Below, one piece after another: positions 35,689-48,387 of a stretch of DNA of 64,000 bases. The position numbers and the translations under genes were made by a program. This DNA comes from Bordetella sp. FB-8. GTDB lineage: Bacteria; Pseudomonadota; Gammaproteobacteria; Burkholderiales; Burkholderiaceae_B. Below the pieces are notes generated by a model, which ran no database searches, was not told the DNA's origin, and saw only the letters and a program-made list of their open reading frames with translations. The first letter of the stretch is position 1, and each line of letters begins with the position of its first letter. The DNA lies in NCBI RefSeq assembly GCF_000382185.1, contig NZ_KB907784.1:124001-188000 (forward strand), written 5' to 3'.

Positions 35689-37518
35689 TCAGGCATGGGC
35701 CTGGGCGGCATGGCGCGCAGCGTTGGCGGCAGCCTTGAAAGGCTCTATGCCGACGCGGCGCACCGTGGCGATGAACGTTTCCTGCCGGCCTGCTTCGAGC
35801 GGCTGACGTTGTTCGCGGTAGCTATCGAGCAGCGCCTCGATCACGCCGGGCACTTCGGCGGCGGAGAACGAAGGTCCGATGATCCTGCCCGGTTGGGCAG
35901 GACCCGAAAGATGCGAGCCGTCTGCGCCGCCGAGCGTGACCTGATACCACTCCTTGCCGTCCTTATCCACGCCCAGGATGCCGATATGGCCGCTGTGGTG
36001 GTGGCCGCAGCTGTTGATGCAGCCGCTGATGTGCAGGTCGATCTGGCCCAGGTCCCAGAGCTCGTCCAGGTCCTGGTAGCGTTCGGTGATGGCCTGGGCA
36101 ATGGGCAGGCTGCGCGCGTTGGCCAGCGCGCAGAAATCGCCGCCGGGGCAGGCGATCATGTCGGTGAGCAGGCCGATATTGGCCTTGGCCAGACCCAGGG
36201 CTTTGGCGGCCTGATAAACCTGCGGCAGCTGGTCGTGGCGCACCCAGGGCAGAAGCAGGTTCTGCTCGTGCGTGATGCGCATTTCCCCGGCGGAGAACTG
36301 GTCGGCCAGTTGCGCGGCCGCGTCCATCTGGTCGGCCGTGGCATCGCCGGGAGCGTAGCCCGGGCGCTTGAACGAGAGCATCACCGCGCGCAGCCGCGGA
36401 TGGCGATGGGGCAGCACATTGCTGAGCAGCCAGCGGCCGAAGTCTTTGTCCGCCTGAGCCTGGGCGCGCAACAAGGCCTCGGCGGCGGCCTGGGCCGCGG
36501 CGTCCGCCTCGGTCAGGTCGAGCTCGGGTTCGACGAAGCCGGCCGCCACGCGGTCGTATTCGGCCTGGGTGATGGTGTGGGGGCCGCCCTCTATCTCGAC
36601 GATCTGGCGATATTCTTCTTCCACCTGATCGATATAGGCCTGCCCCTCCGATTTGACCAACATCTTGATGCGCGCCTTCCAGGCGTTGTCGCGCCGGCCG
36701 TAGCGGTTGTAGACGCGGATCACGGCCTCCAGGTAGTTCATGAGCTGGTTCCAGGGCAGGAACTCGCGCAGCACCGTACCGATGACGGGCGTGCGCCCCA
36801 TTCCGCCGCCCACGCGCACCGTAAAGCCCAGCTCGCTTGCGTCGTTCCTGATCAGTTGCAGGCCCACGTCGTACCAGCCCAGCGCGGTGCGGTCTTCCTG
36901 CGCACCATTGATCGACACCTTGAACTTGCGCGGCAGGAAACTGAATTCGGGATGCAGCGAACTCCACTGGCGCAGGATTTCGGTGAACGGCCGCGGATCG
37001 GCAATCTCGTCCGCCGCGATGCCCGCGAGCGCGTCGCTGTTGATGTTGCGGATGCAGTTGCCGCTGGTCTGGATACCGTGCAGGCCTACCGTGGCCAGCA
37101 GTTCCATCACATCGGCCGCCTTGGACAGCGGAATCCAGTTGAACTGCACGTTCGTGCGCGTGGTGAAATGGCCGTAGCCATACTTGAGCTTGGAGCCGAT
37201 GCGCCGGCCGCCGGCTAGCGGGATTTCACCCAGTTGATCCTGCGTCGCCTGGGCTTGCGCAAGCAGTTCCGGATCGGGCTGGTCGTACTCGCGCGCCACG
37301 CGCGCAAGTACGCGCAGCCGCTCGCTCGACAGCTCGCCATAAGGCACCGCCACGCGCAGCATGGGCGCGTAGCGCTGGACATACCAGCCGTTCTGCAGCC
37401 GCAGCGGACGGAATTGCTCCTCGGTCAGCTTGCCGGCCTGCCAGCGCTCGATCTGGTCGCGAAACTGCTCGGCGCGCAGGCGAATGAATTGCTTGTCGAA
37501 GTCTGTGTGTTGGTACAT
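35689..37518 (-). CDS. cysI: Sulfite reductase hemoprotein (CysI-type, nitrite/sulfite reductase family)
   Basis: 609 residues. Two ferredoxin-like halves with siroheme domains; the C-terminal cluster motif CPGGDFC (C-X5-C) and CINSC (C-X3-C, followed by GHHHSGHIG) bind the coupled 4Fe-4S-siroheme. ATRGDGQ-like substrate Arg/Lys segments include TTRTNVQFNWI and TSGNCIRNINSD. It makes sulfide for cysteine synthesis; nitrite reduction is a possible alternative, but DUF934 next door favours sulfite. The ATG at 37518 starts a family-length product. Confidence 0.92.
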   Translation of the reverse strand: MYQHTDFDKQFIRLRAEQFRDQIERWQAGKLTEEQFRPLRLQNGWYVQRYAPMLRVAVPYGELSSERLRVLARVAREYDQPDPELLAQAQATQDQLGEIPLAGGRRIGSKLKYGYGHFTTRTNVQFNWIPLSKAADVMELLATVGLHGIQTSGNCIRNINSDALAGIAADEIADPRPFTEILRQWSSLHPEFSFLPRKFKVSINGAQEDRTALGWYDVGLQLIRNDASELGFTVRVGGGMGRTPVIGTVLREFLPWNQLMNYLEAVIRVYNRYGRRDNAWKARIKMLVKSEGQAYIDQVEEEYRQIVEIEGGPHTITQAEYDRVAAGFVEPELDLTEADAAAQAAAEALLRAQAQADKDFGRWLLSNVLPHRHPRLRAVMLSFKRPGYAPGDATADQMDAAAQLADQFSAGEMRITHEQNLLLPWVRHDQLPQVYQAAKALGLAKANIGLLTDMIACPGGDFCALANARSLPIAQAITERYQDLDELWDLGQIDLHISGCINSCGHHHSGHIGILGVDKDGKEWYQVTLGGADGSHLSGPAQPGRIIGPSFSAAEVPGVIEALLDSYREQRQPLEAGRQETFIATVRRVGIEPFKAAANAARHAAQAHA

Positions 37519-37589
37519 CGTGCCATCTCGGATCGAGGCCTGCCTGATGCCAGCGCAGGCCTACATACAGGCACGACTCTAGAGGCACT

Positions 37590-37640
37590 TCATATAAAAA
37601 CAAACGACAGTTTCGTACTGTTCTTATGCGCTGTTTAGCA
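37590..37640 (-). promoter_or_regulatory. Possible cysI promoter region with short dyad
   Basis: An AT-rich stretch (minus strand TTTTTATATG) and the dyad ACAGT-N5-ACTGT (37607-37621) lie 70-120 bases before the cysI start, in the 204-base gap behind ligA. A CysB-type site would be expected for sulfate-starvation control; the match is not specific. The rest of the gap shows nothing. Confidence 0.3.
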
Positions 37641-37722
37641 TATGACTTGCGCGCAGGGCCTGGCGGCAGCCGCGACCGATGCCGACACACAGGCGGATCG
37701 GTAGCCGCGCCTCCAATATGGG

Positions 37723-40937
<3,215 letters not shown>

Positions 40938-40961
40938 GTCGCTATGCCTCTTGCAAGACGG

Positions 40962-43900
40962 TCAGGCCGCGGTAGCCATCTGTACCGCCGAATCGATATC
41001 CACCGCCACGATACGGGAAACCCCTTGCTCCTGCATGGTAACGCCGACCAGTTGCTTGGCCATCTGCATCGCGATTTTATTGTGCGAGATGAAGAGGAAC
41101 TGTGTTTGCTCGCTCATGGCGCTGACCAGGTTGGCGTAGCGCTCGGTATTGGCGTCGTCCAGCGGCGCATCCACTTCGTCCAGTAGGCAGAAAGGCGCGG
41201 GGTTGAGCTTGAACAAGGCGAACACCAGGGCGGTTGCCGTGAGCGCCTTCTCGCCGCCCGACAGCAGGTGGATGGTGCTGTTGCGCTTGCCTGGCGGCTG
41301 CGCCATCACCTGCACGCCGGCATCGAGGATTTCGTCGCCGGTCATGGTGAGTCTGGCCTCGCCGCCGCCGAACAGGCGCGGGAAAAGCTCGCCGAAATGA
41401 CCGTTGACGGTGTCAAACGTCTGCTGCAGAAGTTCGCGCGTTTCGCGGTCGATCTTGCGGATGGCATCTTCCAGCGTGTCGATGGCCGTGGTCAGGTCGG
41501 TCTGCTGCGCGTCCAGGAACCCCTTGCGCTCGCGCGAACTGGTCAACTCGTCGAGCGCGGCCAGGTTCACCGGACCCAGCGCGTCGATCTGGCGCGAGAT
41601 ACGTCCCACTTCGGACTGCAGCCAATTGGCGCGGCGCCACTCGTCGGGCATGGCGGCCAGTTCACTGCCCAAAGCCTCGCGGTCGACTTCGCGGCTGTTC
41701 AACTGCTCGGTGAACTGTTCTTCAGCCAGGCGCGCGGCCTGCTCCTCGAGCTGCAATTCGGTAATGCGCGCGCGCAGCGGCTCGAGCGTGCGCTCCTGCT
41801 GCATGCGTTCTTCGTCGGCGCCGCGCAGCAACGCGGAAAGATTGTCCAATTCCTGGCGCGCCAGGGCCAGCGCCTCTTCGCGTTCGGCCCGAATTTCCAG
41901 GGCTTCCTGCAACCCGGCCTGCGAGGCCGAAGCATCGAGTTCGGCCAGATCGCGTTGCAGGTGCTCCAGTTCGGACTGGGCGCGCTGGCTCTGGTCGGCG
42001 GCCAGCTGCATATTGCGCTTGAGATCGTCGATGCGCACCTGGATGCCGCGCGCGGCGAACTCCGCTTCCTGCGCGGCGCGCTCCAGCTCGCGCAGGCGCG
42101 CGCGCGCTGCCTCCGCTTGCGCAGCCAGGTCTTCGCCCGAAATCTCGGCATCGGCAAAGCGCGACTGGTGCTCGGCAAGTTCGCCATCCAACGCCTCGAA
42201 GCGCGTCTCGGCATCTTCGCGGGTGGCGCGCAGGTCTTCTTCCTGGGCCGCGATCTCGGCCAGATCTTCGTTCAGGCGCGAGGCGCGCTCGCCCGACTGC
42301 TCGGCCTGCTGCTGCAGGCGCGAATGTTCAAGCTGGATATCGTGCACGCGGCGCGTGATCTCGGCCATCCGCGTGCGGGCCGGACCGACTGCCTGAGACG
42401 CCTGCTGCCAGGCGCTTTCGGCGCGCGCGGCCGCGGCGCGGGCCTGGTCGGCGATGAGCTGCTGCGCCTTGATCTCGCGCTGCAGGTGCTCGATTTCCTG
42501 TTGACGCGCCAGCAAGCCCGCCTGTTCAGAGTCGGGCGCGTAGAACCGCACGCTGTGGGCATCGACCAGATGGCCGGCCTTGACCACCAGAGCCGCACCC
42601 GCGGGCAGCGTGGCGCGAGCGGCCAGGGCCTGGGGCAGGTCGTTGCTGGTATAGACGTTGCGCAGCCAATCGTTGAGCAGCGCGCGCAGATCGGGATCGT
42701 TGATGCGCAGCAGGCTGGCCAGGGGTGTCAGGCCCGCCGGCGCCGCGGGCGCGGGCGCCGCGGGCGGCAATTGATAGAAGGCCAGGCGCGCGGGCGGCGC
42801 GTCCTGGGCAAAAGCGCGCGCCCAATCCAGGCTGCGCACTTCCAGCGCGGCCATGCGCTCGCGCAGCACGGCCTCGATGGCGGTCTCCCAGCCCGGTTCG
42901 ACGTGCAGTTTCTGCCACAGGCGCGACAGGCTGGCCAGTTCGTGCCTGGCCAACCAGGGTTCGAGCGCGCCCTGCTTCTGCACGTCTTCCTGCAGCTTCA
43001 CAAGCGCGGCCAGGCGGGCTTCCAGCCGGGCCAGGGCCTCGGCGTCGCGCTGCACCGCCTCTTGTGCGCGCCTGCGCTCGGCGTCGGCCTCGGGCAGGCG
43101 CGCCTCCAGCATGGCCAGCTCGGCTTGCGCCTGCTCCAGCTGATCCTGGCCGGCGGCCTTGTCGCCGGCCAGTTGTTCCAGGCGCGCCGCCTCGGGTGCG
43201 TCGATCTCGCGCAGCTCCTGCTGCAGGCGTTCGCGGCGCTGCTCCAGAGCTTGCAATTGGCGATCGGCATCGCGCTGCGTCTGCGCGGCCAGGGCCAGAT
43301 TCTGCTCGACCTTGGACAGGGCCACGCGCATCTCGTCTCGGCCCGAAGCCGCCTCGCGCACGCGCGCCTCGACCGAAGGCAGATCCGCCTGAGCACACTC
43401 GGCCTGCACGCGCGCCTCTTCGGTCTTGGCCTGGCCTTCGGCCAGATCCTCCTCGGCCTGCGCAATCTGCTCGACGCAATGTTCGCGCTGCGCCGTCCAT
43501 TCGGCGATCTGGGCATTGAGCTGGTCGCGCCGGGCTTGCAGGCGGTTGCGCGAATCGACCACGTGGCGGATTTCGGCCTCGAGCGTGCCGACTTGCGCGT
43601 TGGCTTCGTACAGCCGCCCTTGGGCGGCATGCAGGGCGTCACTGGCGGCGTAATGCGCCTGGCGGCGCGATTCCAGCGCGGCCTCGCCACTGCGCAGCGC
43701 GGCGACGGCCGATTCCAGATTGTTCTGCGCCTGGATCATCTCCTGGCTCTTTTTCTCGCGCTCGCCGCGCGCGCCGCTTTCCTTCAGGAACCACAGGGCG
43801 AACTGCTTTTTCTCGCCATCGGCCTGCAGGTCACGGTATTGCTGCGCCACCTCGGCCTGGGATTCCAGCTTTTCGAGCTGGCTACCCAGTTCGCGCAGGA

Positions 43901-44489
43901 TGTCCTCGACACGGGTCAGGTTCTCGCGCGTATCGGATAGGCGGTTCTCCGTTTCTCGGCGGCGCTCCTTGTAGCGCGACACGCCGGCGGCCTCTTCGAG
44001 AAAGACCCGCAGCTCTTCGGGCTTGGCCTCGATCAGGCGGTTGATCATGCCCTGGCCGATGATGGCGTAGCCGCGCGCTCCCAGGCCGGTGCCCAGGAAG
44101 ATGTCGTGGATGTCGCGCCGGCGCACCTGTTGGTTGTTGATGAAGTAGCTGCTGGTGCCGTCGCGCGTGAGGACGCGACGCACGGCAATCTCGGCGTAGC
44201 TGCTCCACTGACCTGCCGCCCGGCCCTCGCCATTGTCGAACACCATTTCGACCGAGGCGCGCGCCGCCGGCTTGCGGTTGCCCGAACCGTTGAAGATCAC
44301 ATCCTGCATGGACTCGCCGCGCAGTTCCGATGCCTTGGCCTCACCTAGGACCCAGCGCACCGCGTCGATGATGTTGGATTTGCCGCAGCCATTGGGACCG
44401 ACCACGCCGACCATCTGGCTAGGCACGGGAATGACGGTGGGATCGACGAAAGACTTGAAGCCGGCGAGTTTGAGCTGGATGAGTCGCAC
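40962..44489 (-). CDS. smc: Chromosome segregation protein SMC
   Basis: 1175 residues. Walker A GPNGCGKSNIIDAVRWVLGE near the N-terminus; two long coiled coils rich in Glu/Gln/Arg/Ala flank a hinge at about 520-640; C-terminal signature LSGGEKALTATALVFAL and Walker B PFCLLDEVDAPLDDAN. The GTG at 44489 gives the standard MRLIQLKLAGFKSFVDP start; the frame is open upstream to 44603. No clear ribosome site precedes it. Organises and condenses the chromosome. Confidence 0.96.
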   Translation of the reverse strand: MRLIQLKLAGFKSFVDPTVIPVPSQMVGVVGPNGCGKSNIIDAVRWVLGEAKASELRGESMQDVIFNGSGNRKPAARASVEMVFDNGEGRAAGQWSSYAEIAVRRVLTRDGTSSYFINNQQVRRRDIHDIFLGTGLGARGYAIIGQGMINRLIEAKPEELRVFLEEAAGVSRYKERRRETENRLSDTRENLTRVEDILRELGSQLEKLESQAEVAQQYRDLQADGEKKQFALWFLKESGARGEREKKSQEMIQAQNNLESAVAALRSGEAALESRRQAHYAASDALHAAQGRLYEANAQVGTLEAEIRHVVDSRNRLQARRDQLNAQIAEWTAQREHCVEQIAQAEEDLAEGQAKTEEARVQAECAQADLPSVEARVREAASGRDEMRVALSKVEQNLALAAQTQRDADRQLQALEQRRERLQQELREIDAPEAARLEQLAGDKAAGQDQLEQAQAELAMLEARLPEADAERRRAQEAVQRDAEALARLEARLAALVKLQEDVQKQGALEPWLARHELASLSRLWQKLHVEPGWETAIEAVLRERMAALEVRSLDWARAFAQDAPPARLAFYQLPPAAPAPAAPAGLTPLASLLRINDPDLRALLNDWLRNVYTSNDLPQALAARATLPAGAALVVKAGHLVDAHSVRFYAPDSEQAGLLARQQEIEHLQREIKAQQLIADQARAAAARAESAWQQASQAVGPARTRMAEITRRVHDIQLEHSRLQQQAEQSGERASRLNEDLAEIAAQEEDLRATREDAETRFEALDGELAEHQSRFADAEISGEDLAAQAEAARARLRELERAAQEAEFAARGIQVRIDDLKRNMQLAADQSQRAQSELEHLQRDLAELDASASQAGLQEALEIRAEREEALALARQELDNLSALLRGADEERMQQERTLEPLRARITELQLEEQAARLAEEQFTEQLNSREVDREALGSELAAMPDEWRRANWLQSEVGRISRQIDALGPVNLAALDELTSSRERKGFLDAQQTDLTTAIDTLEDAIRKIDRETRELLQQTFDTVNGHFGELFPRLFGGGEARLTMTGDEILDAGVQVMAQPPGKRNSTIHLLSGGEKALTATALVFALFKLNPAPFCLLDEVDAPLDDANTERYANLVSAMSEQTQFLFISHNKIAMQMAKQLVGVTMQEQGVSRIVAVDIDSAVQMATAA

Positions 44490-44710
44490 TTTTTGGAAAA
44501 CGGAACGGGTGTGATCGACCAGGAAGCCGCGCGGGACGGGCGCGCCGCGCGAATACGAAACCGGCCCTCTAGGTGCATGACCAGGGGCCGGCTTGCTGCA
44601 CACCTATGATACCCCAGGCAAGAGGCTATACTCGCTCACACTTTTTTGCATTACTTGCACGATCCGTGCCTGGTCACACACCAGGCAGATCGCAGGCGGG
44701 GACAAACGAT

Positions 44711-46024
44711 TTGAAACGTGGGTTTTATCTGGTCATGGCCGCCCAGGCCTTTTCTTCCCTGGCGGACAACGCGCTGTTCATTGCGGCCATCGCCCTGATC
44801 ATAGAGCTACAGGGGCCGGAGTGGATGGCGCCGTTCATGAAGTGGTCCTTCGCCCTGGCATACGTCCTGCTGGCCGCCTTCGTGGGCGCGTTTGCGGACT
44901 CCTTCCCCAAGGGCAGGGTCATGTTCCTGACCAATGCGCTCAAGGTTGGCGGGTGCCTGCTCATGTTCTGTTACGCCAGCGTGGGCTTGACCCACGCATA
45001 CCAACCCTACCTGGTCTGCGCGGCCTATGCGGTGGTGGGCGTGGGCGCAGCGGCCTATTCGCCAGCCAAGTACGGCATCGTCACGGAAATGCTGCCACCC
45101 GAGCTGCTGGTCAAGGGCAACAGCTGGATCGAAGGCCTGACCGTGCTTTCCATCATTATCGGCACCATGCTGGGCGGGCTGCTGATTTCGCCGCGCGTCT
45201 CCAACGTACTGCTGCATCACTTTTTTTTCAGCAAGGTGGTGCACACGCCCGCGGAAGGCGCCATCCTGGCGATCGCGGCGGTCTACCTGGTGGCTGCCCT
45301 GTGCAATCTGCTCATCCCCCAGACCCATGTGCGCTACCCGCGCCAGCAGAAGAACCCCGTCAAGCTGATGCGCTCTTTCCGCGGCTATGTGCGGGTGCTG
45401 TGGAAGGACAAGCTTGGCCAAATCTCGCTGGCGGTGACCACGCTATTCTGGGGCGCCGGCGCCACGCTCCAACTGATCGTCATCGAATGGGGCAAGCGCC
45501 ACCTGGGCTACCGCCTGGATCAGGCCTCCATCCTCATGGGCGTAGCTGCGGCGGGCACGATCGTGGGCGCCATCCTGGCCGGGCGCATCCCTTTGTCGCG
45601 CACGCTGCGCGTGCTTCCTGTCGGCGCCCTGATGGGGCTGGTGGTGCTGTTCATGCCGCTGGCCTACTCGCCTTGGAGCGTCTACGTGCTGCTGCTGCTG
45701 GTGGGTGCCCTGGCCGGCTTTTTCGTCGTGCCGATGAACGCGCTGCTCCAGCATCGCGGCCATGTGCTGCTTTCGGCCGGGCATTCGATCGCCGTGCAGA
45801 ACTTCAACGAGCAGATCAACATTTTGGTCATGGTGGCCGTCTATACGCTGCTGCTGTGGCTCAGGCTGCCGATCAATGTGATCATCGTCCTGTTCGGGCT
45901 GATCGTCTTCGTGCTGATGCTAATCTTCATGGCCTGGAGCTGGCGCAACATGAAGGCATGCCCTGAACTGCAGCGCGAGATCGGCATGACCGGGCACGGG
46001 CAGGCGCTGGACGAGAAAGACTGA
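44711..46024 (+). CDS. lplT: Lysophospholipid transporter LplT
   Basis: 437-residue major-facilitator protein with about twelve helices. It starts KRGFYLVMAAQAFSSLADNAL and contains SPAKYGIVTEMLPPELLVKGNSWIEG, both LplT hallmarks. Flips lysophospholipids across the inner membrane for re-acylation. The TTG at 44711 is chosen because it opens this conserved sequence; the frame is open to 44573. No acyltransferase (aas) gene is adjacent here. A TATACT about 85 bases upstream could be its -10. Confidence 0.92.
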   Translation: MKRGFYLVMAAQAFSSLADNALFIAAIALIIELQGPEWMAPFMKWSFALAYVLLAAFVGAFADSFPKGRVMFLTNALKVGGCLLMFCYASVGLTHAYQPYLVCAAYAVVGVGAAAYSPAKYGIVTEMLPPELLVKGNSWIEGLTVLSIIIGTMLGGLLISPRVSNVLLHHFFFSKVVHTPAEGAILAIAAVYLVAALCNLLIPQTHVRYPRQQKNPVKLMRSFRGYVRVLWKDKLGQISLAVTTLFWGAGATLQLIVIEWGKRHLGYRLDQASILMGVAAAGTIVGAILAGRIPLSRTLRVLPVGALMGLVVLFMPLAYSPWSVYVLLLLVGALAGFFVVPMNALLQHRGHVLLSAGHSIAVQNFNEQINILVMVAVYTLLLWLRLPINVIIVLFGLIVFVLMLIFMAWSWRNMKACPELQREIGMTGHGQALDEKD

Positions 46025-46077
46025 GCGCGACCACCGCCTGGATCGCCAGAATACCCGGGGTACCCGGGCATTGCCGC

Positions 46078-46941
46078 TCAAAGCCTTGCGGCCAGTCTCA
46101 GATCCTGCCAACTGCGCGCCTTTTCCGAAGGGCTGCGCAGCAGATAGGCCGGGTGATAGCTCACCACCAAGGGAATATCGCGGCCGCCTGCGCGCAGGAT
46201 ATGGACCCGGCCGCGCAGGCTGCCGATGGTGGCATCGGTGTCGAGCAAGGTCTGGGCGGCGAAGCGACCCAGCACCAGGATGCGCTCGGGCTTGAGCAAC
46301 TCGATCTGGCGCATCAGGTAGGGTCTGCAAGCGGCGATCTCTTCAGGCGTGGGGTTGCGGTTTCCCGGCGGCCGGCACTTGATCACATTGGCGATGAAAA
46401 CGTCGTCCTGGCGGTTCATGCCCACCGCCGCCAGCATGGCGTCGAGCAGTTGCCCCGAGCGGCCTACAAACGGCAATCCCTGGCGGTCTTCCTGTTCTCC
46501 TGGCGCCTCTCCCACCACCATCCAACGCGGCGCGAGCGCCCCCATGCCGAAGACCGCCTGACGGCGGCCGCGGCATAGCCCGCAGGCCTCGCAGCCGGAC
46601 ACCATACCGCGCAAGGTTTCGAGGTCGGCATGCGACACGCGCGCGGCCCGGTCCGGATCGGCCTCGCGCGGCGCGGCTGCCGCAGCACCGGCTGCCGCAG
46701 CACCCGCTGCCGCAGCAAGCCCCGGGATCGCGGGCCGCGGCATGCGGGTAGCCGGAGCCGCCGGGACGGCCTGCGGCGGCGTCGCGGCGGCGGCGGGCTG
46801 CGTATTCGCCGGCCGTGTCGCGGACACCTTCCCGGAGCCGGACGACGCGTCCTGCCGCAGCCAGGTCTTCTCGATACCGATCTCGCGCAGCCAGAGGCGC
46901 TGCAGCGGATTGACGCGAGGCGCCGGTCCGGCCGACATCAT
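46078..46941 (-). CDS. Family 4 (Fe-S) uracil-DNA glycosylase
   Basis: 287 residues. The conserved domain (about 105-287) has GEAPGEQEDRQGLPFVGRSG, the cluster Cys residues in CEAC, IKCRPP and AACRPYL, and the active-site SYHPAYLLRSP. Removes uracil from DNA. The first 100 residues are a low-complexity Ala/Pro linker with a three-copy 15-bp tandem repeat, preceded by a short conserved LQRLWLREIGIEKTWL. The ATG overlaps the tsaB-rimI stop (ATGA). Confidence 0.93.
   Translation of the reverse strand: MMSAGPAPRVNPLQRLWLREIGIEKTWLRQDASSGSGKVSATRPANTQPAAAATPPQAVPAAPATRMPRPAIPGLAAAAGAAAAGAAAAAPREADPDRAARVSHADLETLRGMVSGCEACGLCRGRRQAVFGMGALAPRWMVVGEAPGEQEDRQGLPFVGRSGQLLDAMLAAVGMNRQDDVFIANVIKCRPPGNRNPTPEEIAACRPYLMRQIELLKPERILVLGRFAAQTLLDTDATIGSLRGRVHILRAGGRDIPLVVSYHPAYLLRSPSEKARSWQDLRLAARL
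46676..46720 (-). repeat. Three-copy 15-bp tandem repeat in uracil-DNA glycosylase gene
   Basis: GCTGCCGCAGCACCG (46676-46690) is followed by two near-identical copies, differing at one and three end bases. It encodes the Ala/Gly linker (units of AAAGA) and could expand or contract by slippage in steps of five residues. Confidence 0.85.
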
Positions 46942-48233
46942 GCGCCCCCCGCCACCGGCACGGCGGCATCGCGCGCCGACGCCCCGCCCGGTCCCTGCGC
47001 CATCGCATCGCGGCACAATACCAATGCGTCCTCGCGTCCGAAGGCGGCAGGATAATACCCCTTGCGCAATCCAATCTGCCGGAAACCCAAGCGTTCGTAG
47101 AAACGGCGTGCGTTCTGGTTCGACGGCCGCACTTCGAGCAAAATGCCCTGCGCGCCGCTCTGCTCGGCCCACGCCAGGCACCAGTCGACCAGGCGGCGGC
47201 CCAGGCCGCGCCGCCGCAAATCGCCCGCCACGGCGATCACCAGCAAGTGCACTACGTCCGGCGCAGGCATCAACACGCAAAAGCCGCCGAGCTCGGTTCC
47301 GTGCCTGAGCACACAGGCGGGATAGCCCGCTTTCAGCGCATCCTCGAAATTGCCCCGTGTCCAGGGAAAGGCCTGGGCCTGCGCCTCCAGCGCCGTCACC
47401 GCATCCAGGTCATCCCGCGTCATGGCCTGCAGGATGTCCTCGTGCTCAGGCAATGCACGACCAGCGCGCGGATTGCCACCCTGCCCGCCCGCCCGTTCAG
47501 CCATGGTGAACGCCACTTTGTCGCGCACATACAGCGGAGCGGCCTCCTCGGGCGGCAGCGCTGCGCCGCGCAGCCAATCGTTGCGGGCCAGGCGCGCGAC
47601 CGTGGCGGCCCGCGGCCGCCCGATGTGAGCGTGCTGCAGCCCCGCCGCAGGCATGGCCTCGGGATAGGCCTGCCAGGCATCGCCCGCCAGCCGCAGCGAC
47701 AGCGCACGGCCGGCCTCCCGCGACCAGACAGGCAACTGATGCCTGGCCCAGGGCAGAACCTCTTCGGCCGAGATCAGCATCGGAGCCTGCAGGACGCGCC
47801 AGATAGGTGTGCCTGCCAAATCCGGCTCCGGCACATAAGCCGCCAGGTAAACCTCCGACATGCGGGCATCCAGCGCCACCAGAACCGCGTCGTCCGGCCC
47901 GGCCTGGGCATCCTGGGCTACGGCCAGATGGGAAACCACCGGCAGCACCGGCACGCCCAGCCCCAGGGCTACGCCCTGGGCCACTCCACAGGCCACTCTC
48001 AGGCCGGTGAAGCCGCCCGGCCCCTGGCCGAAGGCCACGGCATCCAGGTCGGCCGGCGCCAGGCCGGCGCGAGCCAGCAACTGCGAGGCCATGGGCAGCA
48101 GGCGCTCGGCATGGTCCTGGGTCCCTTCATGCTCAAGTTGGACCACTTCGGGCGAGCCGCTGCCAGCGTCGCACAGCAGCGCAACGCCGCAGCGCGACGA
48201 AGAAGTTTCAAAAGCGAGCAGATTGAGCTTCAT
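46938..48233 (-). CDS. TsaB-RimI fusion (t6A biosynthesis protein plus ribosomal acetyltransferase)
   Basis: 431 residues from the ATG at 48233. Residues 1 to about 245 are TsaB (LLAFETSSSRCGVALL, FGQGPGGFTGLRVACGVAQG), needed for N6-threonylcarbamoyladenosine in tRNA. Residues about 275-420 are a GNAT domain like RimI (LLVIAVAGDLRRRGLGRRLV, RPSNQNARRFYERLGFRQIG), which acetylates ribosomal protein S18. The halves are separate genes in many bacteria. The frame is open across the junction. A -10-like TACAAT lies 8 bases before the ATG, so the message may be leaderless. Confidence 0.93.
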   Translation of the reverse strand: MKLNLLAFETSSSRCGVALLCDAGSGSPEVVQLEHEGTQDHAERLLPMASQLLARAGLAPADLDAVAFGQGPGGFTGLRVACGVAQGVALGLGVPVLPVVSHLAVAQDAQAGPDDAVLVALDARMSEVYLAAYVPEPDLAGTPIWRVLQAPMLISAEEVLPWARHQLPVWSREAGRALSLRLAGDAWQAYPEAMPAAGLQHAHIGRPRAATVARLARNDWLRGAALPPEEAAPLYVRDKVAFTMAERAGGQGGNPRAGRALPEHEDILQAMTRDDLDAVTALEAQAQAFPWTRGNFEDALKAGYPACVLRHGTELGGFCVLMPAPDVVHLLVIAVAGDLRRRGLGRRLVDWCLAWAEQSGAQGILLEVRPSNQNARRFYERLGFRQIGLRKGYYPAAFGREDALVLCRDAMAQGPGGASARDAAVPVAGGA

Positions 48234-48241
48234 GGAGGGGA

Positions 48242-48247
48242 ATTGTA
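48242..48247 (-). promoter_or_regulatory. Possible -10 element of tsaB-rimI
   Basis: Minus-strand TACAAT ends 8 bases before the ATG, which would place the transcript start at or beside the start codon. The intervening TCCCCTCC is not a ribosome site. No good -35 is seen. Confidence 0.35.
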
Positions 48248-48387
48248 CGTAATCGGCATACGGCGGCACGGCAGGCAAACCCGACTTTCGAATTTCCATT
48301 GGGGGTTTCCAGCAGCTCGTGCAATATGTAATATATTGTTATAAACACACACTAACCCGGGACCCTCCCGCTGTTACATTTGCCACC

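Noticed and set aside
41268..43940. 890-codon plus-strand open frame
   Set aside because: It is antisense to smc, whose coiled-coil and ATPase motifs are unmistakable. High GC codon use keeps the opposite frame open; the product has low-complexity Arg/Gln/Ala/Leu composition.
44570..44602. Small CCGGCCC/GGGCCGG dyad in the smc-lplT gap
   Set aside because: Seven base pairs with a long loop are expected by chance at this GC content; no promoter overlap could be shown.
46050..46070. TACCCGGG direct repeat (46052 and 46061) after lplT
   Set aside because: Considered as a terminator or recombination site. The repeat is short, has no U-tract and no flanking element.
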